DNA of 64,000 bases from Cryptomeria japonica (taxonomy: Eukaryota > Streptophyta > Pinopsida > Cupressales > Cupressaceae). Location: positions 261,753,386 through 261,817,385 of the forward strand of contig NC_081406.1 in the NCBI RefSeq assembly GCF_030272615.1, written 5' to 3'. Within the stretch, counting starts at the first letter, position 1, and every line of letters starts with the position of its first letter. The position numbers and the translations under genes are program-made. This document shows, piece by piece, positions 35,444-46,322 of this stretch. The notes below the pieces were generated by a model. It was not told where the DNA came from. It saw only the letters and a list, made by a program, of their open reading frames with translations, and did not search any database.

Positions 35444-36894
35444 TGTAGTCACACAAATCTGTCCAGCTTAATTAAATGAATATTTTGTATTTATTTGATT
35501 AAAAATCCACTAGCCATCAGTTAATTAAATAAATATTTAATTAATTCATCTCCAAACATTCTTCTATTAATTAAATAAATTATTCAATTTATTTTAATTA
35601 ATTCATTAAGTCAAATACAAATCAATTAAATAAATAAAATCAATTTATTTAATTATATCCCCCTATTCCTCTTTTAAATAAATAAAATAAAACATTTATT
35701 TAAATCATTATCCCCACCCCACTTGCATTTTCCTACAAATGCAACTTGCACACATTTATTGAAATAAATGAATTTTTATTTTTAATAAAATCCTATTTTC
35801 CCTCACCCACCAAATCCACTTGCAAAATCTAATCCCCTTCTAGATTCTTCTAACCCCTTCCTAATTAGCCTAATCCATCCCCTAAATATTGTCACATTCC
35901 TAAGCAAAGGGAAGTCACTTCTCAAAGCCTAAAAGTCTTTGATAACCATTAAAGGCTTTCAATCTTCAACCACTTAAATCCTCAAAGTCTTTGATAGCCA
36001 TTAAAGGCTTCCAACTTTCAACCACTTAATCCACAAAGTCTCCAATAACCATTAATGGTTAACCCAAACCCTCCTACATGGTTAAAACATTTGTTTTGAC
36101 TCAACCTCTACCCAACCCAAGGGTCTCATCAAGCCTTTAATGCTTTGACCATGATTATCTCTTAATCATTTGCACAAAGGTTTATCCTTGGATTAACTCT
36201 TAATCCAATGGGTAATCTTAATTTAGACTTGACCCTTAGCCTTTAGATAACCATGAGGTCTTCTCAGGCCTTTAATGCCTCCAACTCCTTTTTTTTCAAC
36301 CCAACCCTATGTTGACACTTGTCACCATTTCATTGGTGCCAATTGTGCACATGGATCCCCAACTTTCAAGTTTGACCCTTGATTAAACCCTTCAATCCTG
36401 GCCATCCATTGCTCCATTTTTTCTATAAATAAAGCCCATTTCTTCATACTCAAAATCCTGAAAACTTGTATGCATCTAAGCTATAGACATTTTAGAGAGC
36501 ATTCTTAGCATAATCAATCTAACATCTTGTTTTTTTGGTAAAATCAATCATGTTAGCATCAATAGCATAGTATTTAGCTTTTCATTTCATATTTGAAGCT
36601 TAATATTAAATCTCAATCCTCCATAAGCATCCATAGTGCAAAAAGCTGCTGAGAGCTACACTATTTTGGAACTTGGAGAGGAGAGGAACAAGGGAGAAGG
36701 AGCTAAGGCCATGCTAAGAGGCAGTTGGAGATGCCTCATAATCTTTGTTTCGTTTATTAGATACATTAGCATGCTTTTAGTGTCTCTCTTGGTATGCCTT
36801 CATAGATTAGTTTTTGATTGACTAACACTAACGGTTTTTGTGTCTTTGGTGTTGTTTATCATTTGCTAACCTTGTGCCATTTTGCAGGGCATCA
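35444..36894 (+). repeat. 3' LTR of the complete gypsy element
   Basis: Aligns over its full length with 18370-19821 with about 14 substitutions and one single-base indel by eye, most of them transitions. Ends GCAGGGCATCA, followed by AGTAA. Confidence 0.95.
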
Positions 36895-36899
36895 AGTAA
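36895..36899 (+). repeat. target-site duplication (right copy)
   Basis: AGTAA, identical to 18365-18369. Confidence 0.92.
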
Positions 36900-37353
36900 T
36901 ATATGAGGTGACTTACATATCATTTGCACCTAATCCAATACTAACTTACATCTAATACAAATATAAAAAATTGAGTTCTCAACACCACAAATGACGTGCT
37001 CTAATATAAATGTTTTTTTAGATTCTTTTGACTCTCCAAAATATCAAATGAGTGTCTTGAATTTCAACCACCAAACATACAAATCAACATACCATGCACT
37101 AAGTTGGCCCACAACAGTTGATAATTGATTCACTTTAAATTAAGATAACTATATTAATTGTTATATTCATTAAATGTAATTCTAATATTAGAAAATAAAC
37201 TTTTATTTCTTTACAATTTTTTTTTAAAAATCGTATAGAAATGGTTAATTTACTTTAAATCAAACTATATTAATAGTAATAATCATTTAACCTAATTTTA
37301 ATAGAAGATTTTTTTCACTTCTTTACAAATAAAAAATAATAATTATTTCGTTT

Positions 37354-37355
<2 letters not shown>
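36900..37355. other. AT-rich flank, nothing recognised
   Basis: Non-coding DNA right of the gypsy insertion. A loose repeat of AACTATATTAAT occurs near 37147 and 37264. No gene or element is supported. Confidence 0.6.

Positions 37356-37443
<88 letters not shown>
37356..37443 (+). repeat. Compound microsatellite (CT)n(AC)n
   Basis: About 22 uninterrupted CT units directly followed by about 21 AC units. The uninterrupted state suggests it is likely to vary in length between individuals. Confidence 0.98.
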
Positions 37444-37444
<1 letters not shown>

Positions 37445-37589
37445 GTTTCCAAAGTATTGATGAGGTGCCCAAATATAATCGTAAAATTAATACAAATAAA
37501 ATATATACATTAGTACAAAAGGATTAGGTAAGTTATCAATCATCAACACTCCAAATCATGAGGGAGACACATTGGCAAAGTATTGATTT

Positions 37590-38400
37590 ACTATAAGATT
37601 TTTAGAATTTACGCCCCCATAAATTATGCCCATGTTGCATGGTCAATTTGCTCGTACATAATTTACTAATACCCTTTTCTCTATTTAGAATTTACACCCC
37701 TATAAACTATTGCCACGTTATGGTCAATATGATAATATAGAATTTACTAATACGTTTTTCTCGGTTCAAATTTGTATCCTTAAGCCCCTACCACATTGTG
37801 GTCAACATGCTAGCATAGAATGTACCTTAGTGTGGTCCACATGCTAGCATATAGAATGTACCAAATTGTGGTGCACTAATTAGTATAGACTTTACTAGAA
37901 CCTTTTTCCTCTATTTAGAATTAACGTGACACAAACAACTTAAATTTCCATTATGATCCAAATACCAACATAGAATTTACTAATACCTTTTTCTCTATTT
38001 AGAATTTACACCCCACTAAACAATTGCCATCTTATAGTCTATGTGCCATCATAGAATTTACTAATACTTTTTTTTCCATTTAGAATTAACGTAAACAATT
38101 TTACTTTAATGCGTGCCGACATAAAATTTAATAATAATTTTTCTCTGTTTAGAACATACACCCCACTAAACAAACACCACATTGTAATCTACGTGCCAAC
38201 ATCAAATTTAAACAACCACCACCTTATAGTCCTTGTGCAAAAATAAAATTCACTAATACTTTTAAACAACTGCCATGTTATAGTCCATGTGCCGACATAG
38301 AATTTACAAATACTTTTTTTCTCTATTGAAAATTTAAGCACCACTAAACAATTGCCACGTTGTAGTCCACGTGCCAGCATCAAATTCACTAGTCTCTTAG
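37590..38400 (+). repeat. Degenerate tandem repeat, about 75-90 bp unit
   Basis: Around ten diverged units built from TTTAGAATTTACACCCC, then CTAAACAATTGCCACGTT, then ATAGTCCATGTGCC, then CATAGAATTTACTAATAC and a T-rich end. Some units are shortened or fused. Non-coding. Confidence 0.8.
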
Positions 38401-38479
38401 AAAAAATAGGTAGAAACCAGAACAAATTCATATCTCTACGTGACAGCCGTAGATTGGTGTAGAGAAATAAAATGATGAG

Positions 38480-39420
38480 ATCAGAGGCCATGTTAATGAA
38501 ACCCACTGCCGGGGATTCCCTGCCGACAAATGGGGCGGCAAAGAGGCAAAGGCCGTCGCAAAGGTCGGCGTCAACTGCTGTACTTTGTAACAGACCTCGT
38601 CAGTCCTTGTTCAGGCTGTCTGTCATGTGACGGCGATTGGCGGAGGGAAAGCAAAAGTAAAATTGTCGTTTGGCAAGCAAGTTGCAGAGGGGATTCATTG
38701 AACGGGAGCCCCGATTGTGTAACGCGGACCCCTCCTCTTTGTCGCTTCTTCTGTGAATCGACAGATTTCGAATATTTATTTACTTTCGTTTTTTTCTGTC
38801 AACCCTAATTTGGATGTCATCGAAAGCTCCGCGACTCCGCACTAATTGTCTCTGTCCATTTCGTGTGATTGCCTGACCAAATCTTTTCATTTATTTACTC
38901 GCTTTCCTCAATAGTAAACAGAGTTTGACAGGTAGACGTGTATTCCACTTATAATAATAATATTGCAGGAAATGGCGGTAGATGAGATGAGATGAGATGA
39001 GATGAGATGAGCAGGCACGTGCAACGTGCAATGTATAAAGGCAAGTTACATTTCGATCTCCATACAAAAACCTAATTTTTTAGGGTTTTTTTAAACTTTC
39101 AACGTCTAAATTTAGATACAGTACAGGACTTACCATATAAGCAAGCAAGAAAGAATTTTCTTTTTTGTTCCCGGCGGCCCGGCGGCCGGAATTAATTATC
39201 ACGCAGAGAACATGATCAGGAGCTGTTTTACCAAATCCGGACGAACACCTTTCGTACGCTGTTCAACTGCTTTGAAATTCGCGATTTCTTTTCGTGATGA
39301 TTGACGAGCTTTTTTGGAAAAATTGTTCATAACAGTGGGTAACAGGCGCGGGATTTGACGAGTAGTAAAATTAAATTCTTTGGTTTATTTGAATTCGCCG
39401 TTCAAGAAAATTTCATTGGC
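38480..39420. other. CpG-richer island, possible low-copy DNA
   Basis: Unlike its AT-rich surroundings, this kilobase keeps many CpG dinucleotides, for example GGGGCGGCAAAGAGG at 38532 and CCCGGCGGCCCGGCGGCCGG near 39170. A 92-codon frame at 38530-38808 starts MGRQRGKGRRKGRR. It has no domain I recognise and may be chance. The island could be the promoter or 5' part of a host gene, or a low-methylation relic. No splice structure is supportable. Confidence 0.4.
38981..39012 (+). repeat. (GATGA)6 microsatellite
   Basis: Six perfect GATGA units plus a partial one, inside the CpG-richer island. Confidence 0.98.
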
Positions 39421-39833
39421 CGTCAAATAATTTGATATAAGCAGACTCAGTTTCAGTCAACTGAAATCATGATATAATATTATTATAAGTGAAGTAATAA
39501 GCATAATAATAAGTGGAAAATCGTGCGGCTGAACTTTGCTTAAAAAGCGATTGGAAATTGACAGGAGATGAGGAAACGTATAATGGAGGAAGAGAACTTT
39601 CGAGGAATGATATAATAATTCATCGAATGCTTAATGATAGGTTGATAAAATTATATGCTTTTAATGAGTGAGTGTCGTATATAGTTTTAGAAAAATATTA
39701 AATTATATTCGTATAAAAATAAGTGGAATGGGATCATAACTTGAATTTTAATGTAATGATGTAAGATTTGACATAGGAATATTAATATATGCAAATAAGA
39801 ATAAGCAATTAAATTGTTAAGTGGCCACAGTGA

Positions 39834-40056
39834 GTGGGTCATAATTTTTTTTATATTCACTATCGTGGAATCTGGAGGTGTCCTCGCCGAAGCGAGACTA
39901 ATCCCCCAGTGTGTATGACCCGCTCACAAGGTAGCAACACACACAGAGTTAACACAGCCGGGGACTCGAACTCAAGACCATGGGGAGCATACCCACGCCT
40001 TAAGTTGCGATCCACGACCGGGCGAGCTAGGGCCGAAGCCCTTGTGGGTCATAATT
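39834..40056 (-). mobile_element. Complete tRNA-derived SINE with 13-bp target duplication
   Basis: The element body is 39847-40043, about 197 bp, on the minus strand. Both flanks carry GTGGGTCATAATT (39834-39846 and 40044-40056), a perfect 13-bp duplication. The 5' end of the minus strand has an A-box-like TAGCTCGCCCGGTCGTGG and a B box GAGTTCGAGTCC, the internal polymerase III promoter. The 3' end closes in a short A-rich tail (ATAAAAAAA). Such elements depend on LINE enzymes to move. The family is not identified by name. The perfect duplication suggests recent insertion. Confidence 0.88.
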
Positions 40057-40675
40057 AGGAATTGGCTCCTATCATATATAATATCATCTTCTTCATTATT
40101 TGTTCTTTATCTAGTGGTTGAGTTACATTCATAGTGAAAAAAAATGGTCACATGTTTAGTGGATAATAACAAATGCTTGCAGCAATTGGATAGATTATTA
40201 TTGAATTAATGATCTTATTAAAATGGGCAACTCCCTTACATGATTGGGGCTTTTGTTGGGTTTCAATTTAAAGAAATAGACAATTGTAAAGATAAAAAAT
40301 AGAGGGAAATTCTAGAAAAGCTTATATAAGACATTGATAGGGATTTCTTTACAAATATGAAAATAGTGAATTAGGATCAAGCATAAATTAAGTAACTTAA
40401 ATAGATAAATCGAATAATCATTGACTTACATTTTTTTTATTTATTAATTTTATAAAAAAAATATTATAAGAAATAATAATATGCATAATAATATGCAAAG
40501 AAGATTTAATAAAATTCTATTTTCTATACAATTTTTTTCATAAGAAACAAAAACCCTTTTTTATTGAAAATAATTTGTGTTTATAACTTCTTTTCTTCAA
40601 ACTAATTCATGATTAAGTTTTGACAAATCTTAAACAAAGAGATTTTAAAATAACCTATTAGTATAAATGTAGCAT
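40057..40675. other. AT-rich spacer, nothing recognised
   Basis: Strongly AT-rich with long A and T runs and no open frames of note. Confidence 0.6.
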
Positions 40676-41366
40676 TGTAAATTGTACTCCTTTAATTATG
40701 GAGTCCAATCTCACACTCTCCTCACACTCGTTTTAGTATTTCTCATTCCTCTATGCATTATAGGACCTTTTATTGCTTTACATTAATATTTAATTCAATA
40801 TTATGAGTCATATTTCACTTTAATACATCAACACTTTATTATTTGGACCCTTAATTTAATGTGCCCTTTATCTTATTTCATTTATACTTATATGGTTCTT
40901 ATGCCATTTTAAAGTTCAATACACTTTTTCCCACACTTAAATATTGCCATTTTTTCATATAAATTACATTTCTAGTATTAGGGCCTTATTATCTCGCGAC
41001 CCTAAAAAACTCGAGCCTATTTTGTTGGGTCAATGCTTCCTAGTATTAGTGACCGACACTTTTTGGCCAAAATTTTGGGAGGACAAAGAGTCGGTCTTTC
41101 CATGTCCAGAACTATCCCCAATGCGAAAAAATGATTATTCTAAGTCGGCCAAAAGACGATTTTACTTTAAAATCCTTATATAAGACATCACTCCTAATTC
41201 ATTTCATCATCTTCTATTATCTCATTATTCTCTTCCAAGAGCAATTGTTATGATTCAAACGTAGATTTGAGTTCAAAGAGAAACAAGCTACAACAAGGCA
41301 TCTTCAATTATGTTTTCATGGTGATTTCATGGTGGATATTGTTATGATTTATCATGTTATTGCATC
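40676..41366 (+). repeat. Possible LTR relic with TATA box
   Basis: Starts TGTAAATTGTACTCC and carries a TATA-like CTTATATAAGAC at about 41176, followed by a CT-rich start region, which is how U3-R of a plant gypsy LTR looks. It is cut off by the next LTR at about 41367. There is no partner, so this is tentative. An 80-codon frame at 40944 is probably meaningless. Confidence 0.35.
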
Positions 41367-42354
41367 TTTATACACCTAAAATTGACTTAACGTCTGTGAT
41401 GCTAATTTTACTAATTTTCTTTCTAATTAATTAAATAATTTTAATTAATTCAACATCATTCATCTAATTCAAATTCAAAACCATCATTTCTATCCAATCC
41501 AATATTTAAATAATTTTATTATTCTTTAATTAATCTCCCCTTATCCACTTTAATTAAATGATCGTTATTATTTAATTAAATATCTATTTTTATCCCCCTT
41601 TACATAATCAAATATTATTCTAAATTGTTTAATTTACTAATTAAGTCCTCTACAATTAAATAAATTATTTAATTGTTCATTTTTAAAATCCAAACTTCTT
41701 CCTACAATAAATAAAATGTGATTTTATCTATTCTCCTACAACACATGTTTAAAATGGCTAATCGTTCTCTCAATTAGCTACCACTAACTTCCACTTCAAC
41801 TCTCAATCACATTTTTTTGACTAAGTCTATTAGTCCACCTCACTACTAATTAATTCAATTGATAACATAATAACCTCTTTTAATAGATCAATCAACCCAA
41901 TTGTCTAATCAATAAATTCTAGTCATATGAGTAATCATCTGTCAATCAACTTGTCTTAACAATCCTCATCCATTGATCTTTCTGTTGAACTTCCAATCTT
42001 GACCATTCATTAAAATTCCATAAATCTATAAAAGAAACATCAATACTCATTCGTGGAACACCATAATCTTTGAACTCTTGTGTGATCATGCTACCATAAT
42101 TATGCTTCAATTCTGAGAGCCGCCATACACTACATGAGAAGGAGAAGAGCAATGGAGGCACTTGTATGATTTTGACATTTGGGTTTTCATTTGATTATTT
42201 TATTTATGCTTTTTGTTGAATTCAACTTGCTTCCTCTATTGTTTATTGCATTTGAGAATTTGTAATAGTTTAGAGTTCGTGGTTATTTGTTATCTATTAC
42301 AATGTATTCCTCAATTTTTGGTACAAACATTTTGTTGAACTTGACGTGAATTGA
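41367..42354 (+). repeat. gypsy 5' LTR relic with degenerate tRNA-Trp primer site
   Basis: Begins with a decayed version of TGTAGACACCTAAAATT (here TATACACCTAAAATTG), has the TAAT-rich U3 (41400-41680), a TATA box TCTATAAAAGA near 42025, and ends ACAAACA at 42329. The next bases, TTGTTGAACTTGACGTGAAT, align with the primer site of the complete element with few changes. A short stretch of leader follows before other sequence takes over. Confidence 0.6.
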
Positions 42355-42530
42355 TCCATTTAATGCTTGTTCTTGTGAGTTTTTGTAAATTTGATTTTGC
42401 AGGCTGAAGTTTTCTTTGAGGGTGGTATTAGAGATCAATTTTTTTTATCAAGAGCCTCAAATTGCAAAAAAAAAATGATTCTTTTGCTGTACACATGAAT
42501 TCTCTATCCATGAGTCTATCAGGTATGCCT

Positions 42531-44034
42531 TGTTGAACACACCACATGAGTAGGGGGGTCAATTAGTCCAAACCCTAAATATTCTTAATTTTTGATATTT
42601 AAACTTCAAACCACAACTATGTAATCACAATAGTAATAAATCATGAAAGCACAAAGCACAATAAACACATGAACACCAAATTTATGTGGAAAACCCTAAA
42701 CGGGGAAAAACCACGATGAGTATCACACCCACAATATGAATATAATTTGTTACAATGTTGCCTCCGGAACACATTGCCCTTGAGAGGTCTTGCAAAACTA
42801 AGATGCACAACCTTAGGGAAAGATACAAATGATTTGCAGGACCGAGACACACTACCTCAAGGCAAGATATGGAAAGCTACCAAGAGACTCATTGTCTTTT
42901 GACAGAGAAATGAATAACAAAATCGAGAAGAACAAGATCTCCTGATCATGAAATTTTCCTTGAACATAAACATTATATTAGATAGAATTGCGCTCTATAA
43001 TCTTCACATATCAGAGGAATGTAAAGCAGTTTTCCACTAGGACATTTGATGTAGCCATGGTCTGGAGGGTCCTCAAAGAGAATAATCCAAATCATGCAAC
43101 AAGAGTAACACAACAGAAGCACCAACACAAAATAGAGAAAATGCAAGATCAGACATCCACAATATAATGGATTCATCATAAATTAGTTGGCAACATGTGG
43201 GCAAACATGCAGGCTTACAAGCCTAGTTATAGAATACATTCCAGATTACAATCCATCCAGACCCCCAAGAGGTGTTCTAATTACAGATGCTTCGCTATCC
43301 CCCAAAGGATCAAATACAACTTGATATATATAGCATCCAGGACACATTCGGGTCGACCACAAAAGATTAAATTCTCCAAGACAGGAAAATTAAACGTGTA
43401 AAATAGGTCGGACCCAAAGTGTGAAGATCTCCTCCACCAAGGACACAAATGAAGTGCGGACCACAAAGGAAGGTCAGGCAAGGGCCCCAGAACATCGTGT
43501 GTGGTGTCAATTAGATCCACAAGCCAAGAAAACACTCCGCAAGAGAAGGAATCTCCAACTAGCCATTAAGCTCAAACTATTCCGAGTACCAAGAAACAGA
43601 CAATCCGAAAGCGACAAGTTGTCAGAAAAGGGTCCAAATGAACTGAAAATCTAGAACAAGGAACGAGAACAAGTCTGGAAGCTAAAAATCTAATCCACAA
43701 CGGAAAATGAACAACTGCTGGAGAATGCTAAAAGAAACACATAAGCTGCAACACATAACTGAACTACAACAAAACTGAAAATAAATATTTTTAGTTGATG
43801 CAAGATTGCTCATCGACCGGGGATGCTCCTGCATCAACATTAAATAAATACTCTTTCCTACATATTGAAACTTCCACTACACCAACCTTCTAGAAACACC
43901 TCAACATCTTCACTAGACCACATGCCAGTACTTGAACACTCACTTCCAAACCATCTGCAACACATAGTGACATCAATGAAAACACAACATAGGTTGACAT
44001 CAATGACAACAAAACACAAATCAAGTTTCTAACA
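42531..44034 (-). repeat. copia-like solo LTR or LTR relic
   Basis: TGTTGAAC to TCTAACA, giving TGTT...AACA ends. It contains GTGGAAAACCC with GGGGAAAAACCACG, and a GAGTAGGGGGG edge like the copia LTRs at 3228, 4383 and 10199, so it lies in the same orientation. No internal region adjoins it and the five bases on each side do not match, so it is either a solo LTR that lost its duplication or a truncated copy. A 9-bp hairpin (GTTGATGCA...TGCATCAAC) lies at 43796-43839. Confidence 0.5.
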
Positions 44035-44097
44035 AACCCGTTCTTTTACTTTCTATTAATTTTATTTTTGTCTTGAAAATTAAAAAAAGAAAAGAAA

Positions 44098-44345
44098 ATT
44101 ATCTATATTTTTTAAGTTTCGATTTTCTAGAAAGTTTCCATTTTTGGAGAGTTTCTATTTTTGGAGAGTTTCCATTTCTAAAAAGTTTCTAATTTTGGAA
44201 AGTTTTCATTTCTACAAAGTTTCCAATTCTAAAAGTTTCTTTTTCGATTTTTTTAATTTCTAAAAAGCTTTCATTTCTATAAAGTTTCCATTTTTGGAAA
44301 CTACGGAAAGTTTCCATTTCTAAAAAGTTTCCATTTTCCAAACAA
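44098..44345 (+). repeat. Minisatellite, 17-19 bp unit
   Basis: About 13 imperfect units of GAAAGTTTCCATTTCTAAA and variants such as GGAGAGTTTCTATTTTT. It lies just beyond the stop of the pseudogene at 44501-46240 and may be part of its 3' untranslated region. Confidence 0.85.
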
Positions 44346-44500
44346 AAGATAGATCAAATAAAGTCCATTCATAACAAAATGATAGCAAAAACAACCGGAC
44401 AAGACTGAGAGATAGCAGAAGACAAACAAAAGACCACTCAGCCCACAAAAACATCAGAAGGCCAACAAAATATCAACACAGAACCAACAACAAAAAAAGA

Positions 44501-46240
44501 TTAACCCAGATTTTTAAGGTTCTCCTCAACATCAACGCTAAGTTGGTGCATCATCTTGGCGACATTCTTCAAGTCCAGAATGTCTTGAGGCAGTTCAATG
44601 AATTTCTTCTTCATACTAGCTCAAGTGCGCTTTCCTGGAGGACCCGAATCATCAGCACCAACAACCATCTCCTTATCCACGTCCACAACAACCCTATCCA
44701 TGTGAGCTTTCTCCAGCTTGTTGACCATGGTAGACATAGTATCTGCAAAAGCCTTCACAATATTCTGACTAGTTTCCATAATTCCCCAGAGGGTAGCCTC
44801 ACATTTTGTAATTCTGGCCTACATATCCACAATTTTTTTGTTAGATATTTCCTTAACACATTGAGTAGCTTCCATATTCTTGGCCAAACAATCTATCATC
44901 ACCTATTTTTCATTTTTCAGTCCACAAGACACCTGCCGAAGTACCCTCAACCATCTCTTTACCAGCATCGACAGGGTGAGCACTCACAGTACCATGCGAC
45001 AAATCTTTAGCATTAACATGCACAACTTCCATCTTGGAAGATAAAGACCGCTGCTTAAGATTGATGTTTTTGATTTCATAGAACACCTACTTGAAAAGAC
45101 AGAAAACCTCCAATGAGCTTTTTTTGGCGACATTGAGCACATCAAAAGGTATCTCCTATTTGGGATGAAAATCCGATGGGGAAAAATCCGCTGAATCCTG
45201 AGAATTTTGTTTTGAGCCATGAGAGGAAGAAGACACCTCAACATTTTGAGTTTGGTCCAAGGAATCCTGGTCATTAGAGCTACCAGAAACCTTCAAAGTG
45301 GCTTTTCGAGATTTACCCTTAGGGCGTTTACTCGAGCCTTCACCACTAGCACCAGGGGAACCCTTACTCACACTCGTAGCAACCATCTTCACCCCAATTT
45401 TGGACTTTTTGCTAGAATGAGGGGCATAATCCCCATCATCACTATTAGTTTCCCATCCTTCTGACTCCGAATCCTCACTATCATCAATATCTTTAGTAGT
45501 AACAGGGGATGGATTACTGGGGTTTTCAGAAGCCCTAGCTTTCAAATGCTCAAATATCAGAGCAATTAAACCTTGGTGTAAAACAGAATTAACATGGGGG
45601 TTTTCCTTAAAATCGACAATACTAGCATTCAATGAAGACAACAAATAAAAGGGGAACGACATTTTCTCATTATGATGGAAATGGTTAAGGAACACAAAAT
45701 GATACCCGTATATTTTAGTGAACCTGTCGTCAAGAGTGAAGAACTCCATAATCACCTTCAGAAGACCCCGCCATATGGCTTTAATCTGCTTTGGCTCAAA
45801 GTGGGTCTTATTGGCTTTCACCAAGCATTCACATTCCTTCTCTTTCTTGGGGAATCTCTTCACAGTAGTGTTAGAGTTTTTTCTCTCTCTCTATAAAATT
45901 TAATCCCCTCCGTTGACATTCCTGTCCCTTCAACAATAAGCTCTTCGTTAATCTCGGTCACCCTTCCAAACAGATGCACCTTACCATCCTTTCATCCCTT
46001 CACAAATTATCTTGTAACACTCTTGTTATGCCCATGCAACTTCTTCAGAAAAGTCACCACTCCCCCCTTCTGCAATATGTGCCAAATGGTAGGATTGTTC
46101 TTCCAATTAGCACAGTTAGGAGGTTCCACCCAACGTCACTGACCCCCCATAGTATTGAAACTCAGTTCAGAGATAGCCAACTTCCAAAGAATAGGGTTTG
46201 CAACAGAAAAACCAGCAACAACTTCAAAATCAAATAATGC
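44501..46240 (-). pseudogene. Unrecognised plant protein, broken
   Basis: Joining frames on the minus strand shows one coherent protein of roughly 550-580 codons. In order: WVEPPNCANWKNNPTIWHIL, VTFLKKLHGHN, KVHLFGRVTEINEELIVEG, then from 45863 KRFPKKEKECECLVKANK, IYGYHFVFLNHFHHNEKM and LHQGLIALIFEHLKA. An acidic and Ser/Lys-rich middle follows, then a C-terminal helix-rich part (AFADTMSTMVNKLEKAHMD) ending at a TAA at 44501. Breaks include stops near 46138 and 46020, a frameshift near 45860 and stops after 45156. It lies directly downstream of a LINE. I do not recognise the family. The style (a bipartite N-terminal fold, acidic linker, coiled coil) resembles transposon-associated plant proteins. 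No function is proposed. Confidence 0.6.
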
Positions 46241-46322
46241 CTAGAAAGCATGCAAAGTCTTGCAGTAATAATAGCAACTTAAGGCAACCAACCCAAATTC
46301 TTGCCAGAAAATGATGACAAAA

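Larger units (their letters stand above)
18370..36894 (+). mobile_element. Complete 18.5-kb Tat-like Ty3/gypsy element with an antisense PMD gene
   Basis: Bounded by a 5-bp duplication and two LTRs of 1452 and 1451 bp with TG...CA ends. Order: LTR, tRNA-Trp-type primer site, motif array, 2.3-kb leader, gag, protease with G-patch, RT, RNase H, archaeal-type RNase H, integrase, 2.5-kb spacer, an opposite-strand PMD gene, polypurine tract, LTR. Integrase after RNase H makes it Ty3/gypsy. The second RNase H and an extra gene next to the 3' LTR are Tat/Ogre-lineage features. By eye the LTRs differ at about 14 positions plus one single-base indel, about 1%. Despite this, gag-pol and the PMD gene hold about eight stops and two frameshifts. 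Confidence 0.93.

Noticed and set aside
38530-38808. 92-codon frame MGRQRGKGRRKGRR as a host gene
   Set aside because: No recognised domain, no visible splice or promoter structure, length compatible with chance in GC-richer DNA.
40944-41183. 80-codon plus-strand frame as a gene
   Set aside because: Lies within a probable LTR relic upstream of a TATA box; no domain.
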